This document shows, in pieces, positions 7,353 to 16,135 of a DNA stretch of 64,000 nt; the stretch's first letter is position 1, and every line of letters starts with the position of its first letter. Where the stretch lies: contig NZ_OZ257125.1 in the NCBI RefSeq assembly GCF_965279055.1, positions 4,154,001 through 4,218,000 of the forward strand, read 5' to 3'. The position numbers and the translations under genes were made by a program. The notes under the pieces were generated by a model that was not told the DNA's origin, did not search any database, and was given only the letters and a program-made list of their open reading frames with translations. Origin of the DNA: Hydrocarboniphaga sp965279055. GTDB lineage: Bacteria; Pseudomonadota; Gammaproteobacteria; Nevskiales; Nevskiaceae.

Positions 7353-9800
7353 TCACTTGGCCATCGCGTGGTGCTGCAGCGAGTCCTCGCGCGCCGCGGT
7401 GTACTGCGACAGATCCACACCCTCGCCGACCAGCAGGTCTTCGCGCTTGAGGAAGCGCGGATTGACCAGCCACACCAGCAGCGGCAGCACCACCAGCGCC
7501 AGCACCATGTTGATCAGCATGATCAGCACCAGCAGCAGGCCCATGTCGGCGAGGAACTTCAGATCCGACAGGAAGTACCAGGGCATGATGCCGAGCAGCA
7601 TGATGCTGGCGGTGAACATGATCGCCTTGCCGGTGGTCGACAGCGACGCGGTGATGGCGCGGCCGATGTCGCTTTCCTGCGCGTGGTATTCCTCGCAGAT
7701 TCGGCTCAGCAGATAGATGCCGTAATCGATGCCGACACCGACGCCGATCGATGCGACCATCAGCGAGTTGATGTCCAGGCCGATGCCCATCAGGTGCATC
7801 GACGCCAGCAGCACGAAGTTCGACAGGTTCACCGGCACCAGCAGGATCAGGCCGGCGACGAAGCTGCGGTAGGCGTAGGAGCAGCCCAGCAGGATGACGA
7901 AATTCAGCAGGCCGATGATCACCCAGTGATAGCGCTCGACGACGTTGTTGGTCGCCTGCTGCAGCGCGATCGTGCCGGTGCCGAGCCGCACCGTGAAGGC
8001 CTTGTGGTCGACACCGACGGTCTCCACCGCCTTCTTCGCCGCGGCCAGCGCGGCGTCGATGGTTTCCTGCTTGTTGTCCTTGTACCAGAGCGAGACGGTG
8101 CCGTTCTGGATGTCGAAGTTGATCACGTGCGAGAACGCCTTGGGCGAGCTGCCGAGCATCACCGCGATCGACGCCGAGCCGACCATGTGATCGTTCGGAT
8201 CCAGCGGCAGCCATTTCGGATTGCCGCCGGAGAACAGGCGGTTGCCTTCCATCAGGTAATCGGCGAACGACAGCGTCGCGCGCGGCGGCTCGCTGCCGCT
8301 TTCCATCAGGTTCTGCAACTGCAGCATCGTCATGATGGTTTCGGCCTGGCGGCCGACGCGATCCGGATTACGCTGGTTTTTGGCCTCCAGCACGATTTCC
8401 AGCGTGTTGACGCCGGGGAAGTTGGCGTTGATCTGCCTCACCGCCTGATTGAACTCGGAGTCGTACCACAGCAGGTTGCTGCCCTCGACCGGATTGCCGA
8501 TCTTGATCTGGAACGCGACGATGATCGCGGCGACGCCGCAAACCAGCGTGACCACCGCGGTGACCTTGCCGCGACGGCCGTGGGTAACGCTGGCGATCGC
8601 CTCCAGCAGCTTGCGGAAGCCGCGGTTGAACGGGCTCTTGTCGGCCTGTTCGCCGACCAGCGCGTCGATGTTCTTCGGCGGCGGCAGCGCCGCCAGCAGC
8701 AGCGAGATCAGCACCACGCCGGTGGGGATCAGCCATATCGCCCAGAAGCCGCAGAACAGCGCGAAACGCTCCATCGCCGGAATCGGCGCCAGCGCGATCA
8801 AAAAGATGCCGACGATATCGGTGAAGATGCCGAGCACCGACGGCGCCATCATCACGCCCATGGTGATTTCGGCGGCTTTCTGCTTGTCGCGCACATGCGA
8901 ATAGATTTCGTAGTAGCGCTCGGTGAACTGCACGCAGTGCGAGAAGCTGCGCGCGATCAGCAGCAGCGGCACGATCATCAGCAGCGGCTCGATCGGCGAT
9001 TTCAGCCAGCCGACGAAACCGAAGCCCCAGACCGCGGCGACCAGGCTGGTGACGATGGGCGTGACCACGCCGACGACGTTGCGCATGTAGGCGACCAGCG
9101 CCAGCACCAGCAAGGTCAGCGTGATCGCGAAGATGCCGATCATCTGGCTTTCGTATTCATAGACCCAGCCGGTCAGCGCCGGCTGGCCTGCGAGATAAAT
9201 GTCGTGGTCGGCGTCGCGGTTCTTCGCCACCAGGCCCTGCACGTACTGGAAGGCTTCGCCGTAATCCAGGCGCGATTCCTGGAAGGTCGCGTTGATCAGC
9301 GTCGAGCTCTGGTCGGCAGAGACCAGGAAGGTGCGCGCATTCGGCGACTTGTCGACCTTGCTGCGGAACGATTCGATATCTTCGGCCGTGGTCGGTACCG
9401 AGTCGCCCATCAGCGGCCGCATGTCGATGCCGTACGGCGTGGCTTCGGCGTAGCGCGCTTTTTCGGTGGCGATCGACAGGATCTGGTCGTGATCGACGCC
9501 AGGCGCCAGATCGATGTCGCGCGTCATCTGCCAGACCTTGCCCAGCGTCTCGGCATTGTAGATGTCGCCATTCTTGCGTTTGACCATCAGCGTGACGGTC
9601 AGCGGATTGCCGAAGTTCGGATGATCCTTGAACACCTGCACGAAGGGATCATCCTTGGGCAGCAGGTCGGAGAAGATGGTCTTCAGCTCGACATCGCGCA
9701 GCCCCGCAGCAAAGAACGCGGTGATGACGATGAATACCACCCAGCTGATCTTCTGGTGGCCGATGATCCACATCGCGATTCTTTGACGCAGGGAGAACAT
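7353..9800 (-). CDS. RND/MMPL-family inner-membrane transporter
   Basis: 815 residues. One membrane helix near residues 17-38 is followed by a large periplasmic loop, a block of helices from about residue 220, a second periplasmic loop (about 450-640) and a second helical block. That is the duplicated layout of the RND superfamily. The segment IGVGVGIDYGIYLLSR matches the conserved GxxxDY helix of MMPL-type members that supplies the proton-relay Asp. This class moves lipids, hopanoids or sterols rather than drugs in many bacteria. It is the first large gene of the operon with DUF1329, Ycf48-like and DUF1302 proteins and is its likely motor. Confidence 0.92.
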   Translation of the reverse strand: MFSLRQRIAMWIIGHQKISWVVFIVITAFFAAGLRDVELKTIFSDLLPKDDPFVQVFKDHPNFGNPLTVTLMVKRKNGDIYNAETLGKVWQMTRDIDLAPGVDHDQILSIATEKARYAEATPYGIDMRPLMGDSVPTTAEDIESFRSKVDKSPNARTFLVSADQSSTLINATFQESRLDYGEAFQYVQGLVAKNRDADHDIYLAGQPALTGWVYEYESQMIGIFAITLTLLVLALVAYMRNVVGVVTPIVTSLVAAVWGFGFVGWLKSPIEPLLMIVPLLLIARSFSHCVQFTERYYEIYSHVRDKQKAAEITMGVMMAPSVLGIFTDIVGIFLIALAPIPAMERFALFCGFWAIWLIPTGVVLISLLLAALPPPKNIDALVGEQADKSPFNRGFRKLLEAIASVTHGRRGKVTAVVTLVCGVAAIIVAFQIKIGNPVEGSNLLWYDSEFNQAVRQINANFPGVNTLEIVLEAKNQRNPDRVGRQAETIMTMLQLQNLMESGSEPPRATLSFADYLMEGNRLFSGGNPKWLPLDPNDHMVGSASIAVMLGSSPKAFSHVINFDIQNGTVSLWYKDNKQETIDAALAAAKKAVETVGVDHKAFTVRLGTGTIALQQATNNVVERYHWVIIGLLNFVILLGCSYAYRSFVAGLILLVPVNLSNFVLLASMHLMGIGLDINSLMVASIGVGVGIDYGIYLLSRICEEYHAQESDIGRAITASLSTTGKAIMFTASIMLLGIMPWYFLSDLKFLADMGLLLVLIMLINMVLALVVLPLLVWLVNPRFLKREDLLVGEGVDLSQYTAAREDSLQHHAMAK

Positions 9801-9839
9801 AAGCTTCCTCGTTGCTACTGCCGTACCGTGGTCGGCGGC

Positions 9840-9932
9840 TTAGAGTGTTGGCATCACGCGGCGCAGCAGCGCACCGCCGGTGACGGCGGCAGGGCCGGAC
9901 AGCAGGCGCAACCTCACATCGATCTGTGTCAT
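9840..9932 (-). CDS. Putative 30-residue leader peptide
   Basis: ATG at 9930-9932 follows a strong AGGAGAG site at ideal spacing and opens a 30-codon frame ending TAA, 39 bp before the transporter start. The peptide begins MTQIDVRLRLLSGPA and resembles nothing I know. A good ribosome-binding site on a short frame directly upstream of a transporter operon suggests a leader that tunes expression, or an unannotated small protein. Codon statistics on so short a frame are not informative, so it may be chance. Confidence 0.4.
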   Translation of the reverse strand: MTQIDVRLRLLSGPAAVTGGALLRRVMPTL

Positions 9933-10029
9933 TGGCTCTCTCCTGCGCAAGCCTTCCTCGTGGAAAGGCGAATCGAACTGCGCTCCGGTCGCTGGCATCT
10001 TGGACGCGACCCGGTAGCACGCTCTTTTT

Positions 10030-10048
10030 TGTAGTGGATTGCATTACA
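10030..10048. promoter_or_regulatory. Candidate operator upstream of the RND operon
   Basis: TGTAGTG-GATTG-CATTACA is a 19-bp inverted repeat with one mismatch in seven. It lies about 100 bp upstream of the leader ORF in the 323-bp divergent space shared with the RDD gene (9933-10255). Size and symmetry suit a TetR- or LysR-type dimer, but no regulator gene is adjacent. Nothing else clear was seen in this gap. Confidence 0.4.
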
Positions 10049-10255
10049 CGACCGCGGCGTTTTTCGGACGCCACCCTAATGGGTAGTTAGGGAACTTCCG
10101 GGTTCCCCAGTCGGCGCGGTTTGTTTTGCTGCGCTGCGATGGGCGGCGGCAGCGTGGTCGCGACCCGCGGTTTTTCATCACCTTGATGACAGCACCCGCG
10201 CCATCGGGGAAAGTAAGCACCGGCAGGCCGATCTGCCGATCCGGGGAAAACACCT

Positions 10256-11287
10256 TTGAGCGAGATACCCACCGCGCCGATCGCGCCGCTATGGCGCCGT
10301 GTCGCCGCCTTCCTGATGGACGCGGTGCTGCTGGCCCTGACCGGCTTCCTGATCGGTGCGCTGTTCTACGACGCGCTGGCGCAGATGGGCTTTCGCGCGC
10401 GCCTGGTCGGGGTCGGCGTGTCGTTGCTGTATTTCGGTCTGCTCGACAGCCGCATCGGCGGCGGCCGCACGCTGGGCAAGCGCCTGTTCGGCCTCAGAGT
10501 CGTCGGCCGAGATGGCGAGACCGTCGGCGTGCCGCGCGCCGCGCTACGTTATGGCGTGCTGGCGATCGCCTGGTTCCTGAACGGCGCGCCGGTGGACAGC
10601 GACGCCTTCGCCGGCGAATCGCCGGGGCAGTTCGCCATTGCCGTGCTCGGCGCGGTCGCGGTGTTCGGCCTGGCGCTGTCGCTGCTGTACCTGCTGCTGT
10701 TCAACCATCGCACGCGCCAGTCACTGCACGATCTGGTGAGCGGCTGCTACGTCGTCTACGACGGCGGCGGCGTACCGGCCGCGACCGGGCTGTGGCGCGG
10801 CCATGTCGTCGTCGTGGTGCTGTTGCTGCTGGCGTCGATGGCGATACCGCTGGGCATGAAGCAGATGTCGCGCACGCCGGCGTTCGTCGCGATGATGCAG
10901 GTGCAGCGCGCGGTCGCGCAGGAGCCCGGCGTGTCGGAAGTGTCGATCCAGATCGGCACCGCCGCGCGCACCGCTCCCGACACCAAGACCGAGCCGCAGC
11001 ACAGCCTGTCGATCCTGGCGCGCAGCGTCATCCACGACGAGCCGCAGCAGCTGGCCCAGCGCCTGGCCAACCGCGCGCTCGACGCGCTGCCCGAGGTCGC
11101 GACGCTGGACCTGATCGGCGTCCACACCTACTACGGCTACGACATCGGTATCGCGCGCAAGATCACCGCCTACAGCCTGATGCAGACGCCGCTGCAATGG
11201 CGCCAGCGCATCGACACGGATACGCCGGAGCCGGACACCGATGTCGAGGTGTCGGCGCCGCCCACGGAGCCGGCGAAGGCGCCGTAG
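10256..11287 (+). CDS. RDD family membrane protein
   Basis: 343 residues, reading from TTG 10256 with GGGGA upstream. An Arg close to the first helix (PLWRRVAAFLMDAVLL), then Asp residues and the GGGRTLGKRLFGLRVV block are the pattern that names RDD proteins. Helices occupy about residues 15-35, 45-62, 125-155 and 180-200; a soluble C-terminal tail of about 140 residues follows, which is longer than in simple RDD proteins. Members are membrane proteins implicated in transport or in ion exchange. It is divergent from the RND operon and convergent with the kinase gene. Confidence 0.85.
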   Translation: MSEIPTAPIAPLWRRVAAFLMDAVLLALTGFLIGALFYDALAQMGFRARLVGVGVSLLYFGLLDSRIGGGRTLGKRLFGLRVVGRDGETVGVPRAALRYGVLAIAWFLNGAPVDSDAFAGESPGQFAIAVLGAVAVFGLALSLLYLLLFNHRTRQSLHDLVSGCYVVYDGGGVPAATGLWRGHVVVVVLLLLASMAIPLGMKQMSRTPAFVAMMQVQRAVAQEPGVSEVSIQIGTAARTAPDTKTEPQHSLSILARSVIHDEPQQLAQRLANRALDALPEVATLDLIGVHTYYGYDIGIARKITAYSLMQTPLQWRQRIDTDTPEPDTDVEVSAPPTEPAKAP

Positions 11288-11311
11288 GACTTCGACACGC
11301 TGCGTTCGACC

Positions 11312-14300
11312 TCAGGCCCGCCGGAACACCGAAATCGATCCCCGATACGCGCGCCGCGCCGGCACGCTCAGATCGATTTCGGTGCCGGCCATCAGGCTCG
11401 ACACGATCGCCAGCGAGCCGCCGATCCTGACGGCGCGCTCGCGCATGCCGGCCAGGCCCCCGTGGCCTGCCCCGCCGCCGGCTTTCAGGATCGCCTCGTC
11501 GATGCCGACGCCGTCGTCGCGCACGCGCAGCCGCAGGCCGCCCCTGTCGTAACCCAGCAGCACGTCGACGCGCGCCGCGTCGGAATGGACGAAGGCGTTG
11601 ATCAGCGCCTCGCGGGCGATGCGATGCACCTCGTCCTGCAGCAGCGGCTGCAGCGCCCGCGGACTGCCTTCGATGCTCAGGCGGAAGTCGATCGCACGTT
11701 CCTGCGCCAGCTCCCGGCCCAGCAGCTCCAGCGATTCGGCAAGATCGGTGATGTCGCTGGCGGTGGCGTGCAGCTCGGCGACGCGCTGGCGGCCTTCGGC
11801 GAGCAGCCGGTCGGCGCGCTCCAGCGCGATGTCCATGCGCTGGCGCAGCATCGCCTCCGGCGGCAGCTCGTTGGCCAGCGACTGGAAGCGCAGCACCAGG
11901 CCCTGCACGCCCTGCAGCAGGGTGTCGTGCAGCTCGCGCGCAATGCGCTCGCGCTCGCGGTGTCGCTCGACCAGCTCCACGCGCAGCTGCGCGGCGATCT
12001 GGCGCAGTCGCAGCAGGTGCAACAGGCGCGCCAGCCCGAGCAGCGCGAGCACGCCCGCCGCGGCGAACCAGGGCTGCTGGTAGAACGCCGGCGCGATGTC
12101 GAGGCTGATCGTCGTGCCGGTGTTGTTCCACAGACCGGCGTCGTTGCTGGCGATGACCTGGAAGCGATAGTGGCCGGCGCCGAGGTTGGTGTAGAACGCC
12201 TGGCGCCGCGTGCCAGCGTCCTGCCAGCGCGTGTCGACGCCCTCCAGGCGGTAGCGGAAGCGCACGCGCTCGGGCACCGCCAGGCTGGTGGCGGTGTAGT
12301 CGATCTGCAGCCGCGTGGTGCCGTGCGGCAGCCTAAGTTGGCGCGCCGGTGCCAGCGGCTGCTCGTCGTCGGCGCGCACCGCGCGGATCAGCACCGTCGG
12401 CAGCAGCCTGTTGGAACGCAGCTTCGCCGGATCGGTGCGGACGATGCCGCTGCCGGCAGCGAACCACAGGCGGCCGTCTTCGGTCTCCGCGGCCGACGGC
12501 AGGGGCCCGACCTGCGCCGCACCGCCGTCGAGGCCGTCGTTGGTGTCGAAGCGCCGGTAGCGCACGGGGTGATGCGGATTGCTGCGCACATCGGCCAGAT
12601 CGGCCGCGGCGATGCGACTGATGCCGGCGGCGCCGTTGAGCCACAGCTCCCCGGCCGCCGATTCGACCATGCCGCTGACGCCGCGGAACGCGTCGCCGTC
12701 GTCGCCGATCAGAGGCGCGAAGCGCCGGCCGTCGAAGCGCGCGACACCGGAGGGGCCGGCGGCCCAGACATCCGCCTTGCCGGCGCGCGAGTACAGCACC
12801 CGGGCGGCGCCGATCTGCAGACCCTCGGCTGCGCCATAGACGCGCAGCCGCGCGCCGTCGAGACAGGCGATGCGATGGTCCGCATAGCCGAACCAGAGCC
12901 GCCCGGCGGCGTCGGCGGCCATGCTCAGCACCGGCGCATGCGGCAGATCGTCGCGGCCGCCCCAGGGCGCCCACACACCGCCGGCAAGCCGCCACACGCC
13001 GACCTCGGCGCGCGGCACCGACATCCACAGGCCGCCGCTGCGATCACGCATCAGCGCGGCGATGCCATCGTCGCCGGACGCAGGCGACACCGGTAGCGGT
13101 AGCGGTAGCGGTAGCGGCACCGACTCCAGCTTGTCGCCGGCCAGCCGCCACAGGCCGGACGGCGAGCCCAGCCACAGCGTGCCGTCGGGCTCGCGGTACA
13201 GATGGCTGAAATCGCGCGCCGCGCCGCCGTCGTAATGCCGGTTGACCGCGCCAATCCTCAGCAGGCCGCGTTGCGGGTTCATCACCCACAGATCGCTGCC
13301 ACCGGCGGCAGCGATCGCTCCGCTCTGCTCCACGACCATGCGCAGCGGGTTGGCGCGGAAGCGGTCCAGACCTCGGCTGCTGCCGACCCAGATGCTGCCT
13401 TCGCGATCCTGCAGGATGCACCAGGGCTCGCCGCTCAGATCGCCGTCGCCGTAGACCTCGGCCAGCGACTCCGGCGCAGCGCCGGCGCCGAGACGGCGCG
13501 AGTCCGCAATCCGCAGCAGCTGGCTATCGCGAGCCAGCCACAGGCCGCCATCGCGATCCGGCAGCAGCAGCGGTTGCTGCTGCGCCGAGCCGCCCAGCGG
13601 CCAGCTGCCGGCACCCCGGATGCCACCGAAACGGCGCAGACCGTGATGCGCGCCGCCGCTCCAGATCGCGCCGTCGGGCCCCTGTGCGAGCGAGCCGACG
13701 ATCGACGCCGGCTGATCGAGCCTGACAAAGCGCGTGGCGCCCGCGGCCCGCGTGTACAGGCCGTCGGCCGAGCCGACCCACAGCGTGCCGGCGGCGTCCG
13801 CCAGCACCGTGAAGACGCGCCTGCCGGCGAAGCCGGACGTTTCACCCGCCGCCTGCCAGCGCTCGCCCTGCAGGCGGTACAGGCCGCGGTCGGTCGCCGC
13901 CCAGACGATGTCGCGCGTGTCCGCCTCCAGCTTCCACACGCGCCAGGGCGGCAGGCCTTCGGCCTCGCCGTAGTGATGCAACTCACCGTTGTAGTCGAGC
14001 AGGCTGGCGCCGCCGCCGCGATAGCCGATCCACAGACCGCCGTCGCGCAGCGCGAGCAGGCTGCTGATCGAATCCGACGGCAGCTTTGGCGCGAACAACT
14101 CGAAGTGCAGGCCATCGAAGCGGTACAGCCCGGCCGCGCTGCCCAGCCACAGATAACCGTCTTGGGTCTGCGCCAGCGAGATCACGCCGCTGGGCGCGCC
14201 ATCGGCCAGGCTCCAGCGCGTGTGGTGGAAGCCCGACAGCGGCGCCTGGGATGGCGTCTGCGCACGCGCGGCGCTGGCCGCGGCCAAGCACAGCAACAGC

Positions 14301-14362
14301 ATCGCCAGCCATCGTCCAAGCAGCGGATATCCCGGCATCCCCTGCCGATGTGTCGCAGTCAC
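11312..14362 (-). CDS. Two-component propeller sensor histidine kinase
   Basis: 1016 residues. A signal/anchor (about 17-35) precedes two sets of regulator-propeller repeats (GYLWLGSAAGLYRFDG, TLWVGSADGLYTR, SIWVGSSRGLDRF and others), a Y_Y_Y domain (about 690-755), one membrane helix near 770-790, a HisKA_3 dimerisation box with RELHDTLLQG (phospho-acceptor His about 812) and a HATPase domain with N-box Asn about 922 and DDGVGID about 949-955. It senses in the periplasm and phosphorylates a NarL/LuxR-type regulator. No receiver-domain gene is next to it, so it is an orphan here. The gene contains a short hexamer repeat encoding Pro-Leu units. Confidence 0.92.
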   Translation of the reverse strand: MTATHRQGMPGYPLLGRWLAMLLLCLAAASAARAQTPSQAPLSGFHHTRWSLADGAPSGVISLAQTQDGYLWLGSAAGLYRFDGLHFELFAPKLPSDSISSLLALRDGGLWIGYRGGGASLLDYNGELHHYGEAEGLPPWRVWKLEADTRDIVWAATDRGLYRLQGERWQAAGETSGFAGRRVFTVLADAAGTLWVGSADGLYTRAAGATRFVRLDQPASIVGSLAQGPDGAIWSGGAHHGLRRFGGIRGAGSWPLGGSAQQQPLLLPDRDGGLWLARDSQLLRIADSRRLGAGAAPESLAEVYGDGDLSGEPWCILQDREGSIWVGSSRGLDRFRANPLRMVVEQSGAIAAAGGSDLWVMNPQRGLLRIGAVNRHYDGGAARDFSHLYREPDGTLWLGSPSGLWRLAGDKLESVPLPLPLPLPVSPASGDDGIAALMRDRSGGLWMSVPRAEVGVWRLAGGVWAPWGGRDDLPHAPVLSMAADAAGRLWFGYADHRIACLDGARLRVYGAAEGLQIGAARVLYSRAGKADVWAAGPSGVARFDGRRFAPLIGDDGDAFRGVSGMVESAAGELWLNGAAGISRIAAADLADVRSNPHHPVRYRRFDTNDGLDGGAAQVGPLPSAAETEDGRLWFAAGSGIVRTDPAKLRSNRLLPTVLIRAVRADDEQPLAPARQLRLPHGTTRLQIDYTATSLAVPERVRFRYRLEGVDTRWQDAGTRRQAFYTNLGAGHYRFQVIASNDAGLWNNTGTTISLDIAPAFYQQPWFAAAGVLALLGLARLLHLLRLRQIAAQLRVELVERHRERERIARELHDTLLQGVQGLVLRFQSLANELPPEAMLRQRMDIALERADRLLAEGRQRVAELHATASDITDLAESLELLGRELAQERAIDFRLSIEGSPRALQPLLQDEVHRIAREALINAFVHSDAARVDVLLGYDRGGLRLRVRDDGVGIDEAILKAGGGAGHGGLAGMRERAVRIGGSLAIVSSLMAGTEIDLSVPARRAYRGSISVFRRA
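13091..13117. repeat. CGGTAG hexamer tandem repeat in the kinase gene
   Basis: About four consecutive 6-bp units (CGGTAG on the plus strand) encode a Leu-Pro run between propeller repeats on the minus strand. Copy-number slippage would add or remove two residues without shifting frame. Confidence 0.7.
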
Positions 14363-14564
14363 AGCGCTCCTGATTCTCCCGACGGCGCGAGCGTTCCCGA
14401 GTGCTTCCCGCTACCGCGCACACTCGCCCTGTGCTGCTACGCCTTCCCTGACAGGATCATCAGCCTAGCCAGCTTGCGCGAGCCCCGCAAAATGCCGCGC
14501 GATTCAGGAACCGAGTCGGTCAGGCCAACGCCGCATTCGGCGGCACGCAGCGCGCACAGCTTCG

Positions 14565-15080
14565 TCAAGCTCCCAGCCGCTTCCAGTACAGCATCGTGCC
14601 GGTCAGGCCGCCGTGCGGCTTGAGTGCGTAGTCCGGGATCGTGCCGGCGTAGGTGTAGCCGAGTTTCTCGTAGAGGCCGGAGGCGCCTTCGTCGACCGCA
14701 GTGTCGAGCACCAGCAGGCTGCGGCCGCGCTCGATCGCCAAAGCCTCGGCATGCCGCAGCAGGCTCGCGGCAATGCCGCGCTGGCGATAGCGCAGGCGCG
14801 TCATCATCTTCGCGATCTCGCCGCGATGCGGCTGGTTCGGTGGGCAATCCAGCAACAGCGTGACGCTGCCCACCAGCAGTTCGCCGTCGAACGCGCCGAG
14901 CACGATGCGCTCACCGCGATCCGCAGCGGCCAGCGACGCACTCCAGAACGCCTGCGCGCGCTCCGGCTCCAGCGGGTGCATGAAGCTGACCGAGCCGCCG
15001 TTGGCGACGACCTCGATGATGATCTCGCACAGCTGCGCGCAGATCGCAGGCGATGAACTCAGGGCTTTGATTTCGAACAT
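14565..15080 (-). CDS. GNAT family N-acetyltransferase
   Basis: 171 residues. The acetyl-CoA motif is visible as MMTRLRYRQRGIAASLLRHAE (R-x-x-G-x-A, about residues 92-112), preceded by strands LLVGSVTLLLD and followed by LLVLDTAVDEGASGLYEKLGY, the usual GNAT core. Length is typical. The substrate cannot be told; such proteins modify small amines, peptides or antibiotics. It stands alone after a gap of about 200 bp from the kinase gene. Confidence 0.88.
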   Translation of the reverse strand: MFEIKALSSSPAICAQLCEIIIEVVANGGSVSFMHPLEPERAQAFWSASLAAADRGERIVLGAFDGELLVGSVTLLLDCPPNQPHRGEIAKMMTRLRYRQRGIAASLLRHAEALAIERGRSLLVLDTAVDEGASGLYEKLGYTYAGTIPDYALKPHGGLTGTMLYWKRLGA

Positions 15081-15131
15081 GGCCGTTTTGTTCAGCAGAT
15101 TCCGCGCCAGCGCTTTTCGTAAGGCAGGATG

Positions 15132-15371
15132 CTAGTTCGCGGACGCCGCGCAATAGGCATCGAAGGCGTTCGCCTCATTTGCAAAGCCACGCTGCCCGGC
15201 CAGCTCCCAAGGCCGCACGCAGAGCGCTTCACGCGCACACCACGAATAACCGGCCGACCCGATGCAGCCATGCGCGTCACGGTCGCCGCCGACGACCGGT
15301 GGCGCGCTCGGCTGCGTACACGCCGCCAACATCACAGCCGCGGCGAACACACTGCTTACCTGTTTGATCAT
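15132..15371 (-). CDS. Small Cys-rich lipoprotein
   Basis: 79 residues. The N-terminus ends in a lipobox (VMLAAC), so the mature protein would start with a lipidated Cys at about residue 18. The mature part has the motif GGDRDAHGCIGSAGYSWC followed by C-V-R-P-W-E; I have seen this Cys/Trp pattern in small proteobacterial envelope lipoproteins of unknown role. A GAGG site precedes the ATG. Confidence 0.72.
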   Translation of the reverse strand: MIKQVSSVFAAAVMLAACTQPSAPPVVGGDRDAHGCIGSAGYSWCAREALCVRPWELAGQRGFANEANAFDAYCAASAN

Positions 15372-15386
15372 TGCGCGACCTCAAGC

Positions 15387-15414
15387 AAAAAAACAGCAGG
15401 CAGACCCGCCCTGC
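15387..15414 (-). terminator. Possible rho-independent terminator
   Basis: On the minus strand GCAGG (15410-15414) pairs with CCTGC (15396-15400) and is followed by seven T (15393-15387). It lies just upstream of the lipoprotein gene and would end transcription arriving from the acetyltransferase side. The stem is short, so it is moderate at best. Confidence 0.4.
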
Positions 15415-15606
15415 AACTTCTGACACGATCCGTTCGTCCCGAGTAGCCGCCACGCGGCGTATCGAGGGACCGGATCGCGGCCGAATCGGATCGCGCGAAT
15501 GTCGCCGCTAGCGCCATCCGAATAAGCGGGTTCTTCATTTCTGGGGACAACGCTGCCCGCGCGCCCTTGAATTCGGCCGCCTCCACTTTGCAGCGTTCCG
15601 AGCGAC

Positions 15607-15699
15607 TTAAGGCGAGGGCGATACATCCTGGTTGAGACGGCCAATTTGAATGAAGCGTGCTGCCTGTTGGTTGACCTTGCCAGTGCGCCAGAAGGTCAT
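15607..15699 (-). CDS. Putative 30-residue ORF coupled to arsN2-like gene
   Basis: ATG 15699-15697 overlaps the TGA of the acetyltransferase (ATGA) and AGGAG lies just before it within that gene's end. The frame ends TAA at 15607. The peptide starts MTFWRTGKVNQQ and has no recognisable family. Overlap plus a strong site favours real translation; its length leaves doubt. The rest of 15415-15606 holds only an inverted repeat at 15549-15597. Confidence 0.35.
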   Translation of the reverse strand: MTFWRTGKVNQQAARFIQIGRLNQDVSPSP

Positions 15700-16127
15700 T
15701 GCAGCTCCTTTCGCATAAGGCTGGCTGACGATGGGCACAAGGAACTAAACTGGGCCGTACTTGAAATTTCAGCGGGTACCTCTGCCCTCGGGACATGAAG
15801 ATAACCTTGTTTCGAGAAGAACGGCGATGCGGTGTTTGTTAACAAATAGAGCGACTTCATGCCGTTCTTCTTTGCCAATTGCTCGCAGTAGGCTACCAAC
15901 TGTGTGGCGAAGCCGTGACCTCGGAATTGGGGTTTGACGACAACAGAGCGAAGAAGGCCCAGCTGACTGCTGAGATGTTCAATGCCTGCTGTGGCGACGA
16001 GCCCGCAATCCTTGCGGATGCCAAATAGTGAAAGCCGTGAGTTCGCCAGAATGTCGGCGACGGGCAGATTGGCTGCGGTCAACAACGATTGAGCATCGCT
16101 CGGATCTTGTATGGCTTCGATGTACAT
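15696..16127 (-). CDS. arsN2: ArsN2-type GNAT acetyltransferase
   Basis: 143 residues. LGLLRSVVVKPQFRGHGFA is the CoA-binding Q/R-x-x-G-x-G/A motif. The chain then shows LYLLTNTASPFFSKQGY and ends SLCPSSASLMRKEL, which together mark the ArsN2 branch of GNAT proteins often found in arsenic operons. No arsenic genes lie near, so arsenical acetylation is a family-based guess. The start codon is 9 bp after a degenerate attC site, so it looks like the last cassette, or the first chromosomal gene, of the array. The amino-acid usage and lower GC match the cassettes more than the flanking genome. Confidence 0.78.
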   Translation of the reverse strand: MYIEAIQDPSDAQSLLTAANLPVADILANSRLSLFGIRKDCGLVATAGIEHLSSQLGLLRSVVVKPQFRGHGFATQLVAYCEQLAKKNGMKSLYLLTNTASPFFSKQGYLHVPRAEVPAEISSTAQFSSLCPSSASLMRKELQ

Positions 16128-16135
16128 GTCGATTC

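Noticed and set aside
2666..10034. Long plus-strand open frames (over 800 codons) antisense to the envelope operon
   Set aside because: They lie opposite well-supported genes, are Arg/Ala/His-rich with no motifs, and reflect high GC in the third codon position.
13081..13120. Hexamer repeat as a phase-variation switch
   Set aside because: Units are 6 bp, so slippage keeps the reading frame and only changes a Pro-Leu run.
15549..15597. Inverted repeat AACGCTGC/GCAGCGTT as another attC site
   Set aside because: Neither end matches RYYYAAC or GTTRRRY (GGAACGC and GCGTTGTCC); arms are short and the loop is long.
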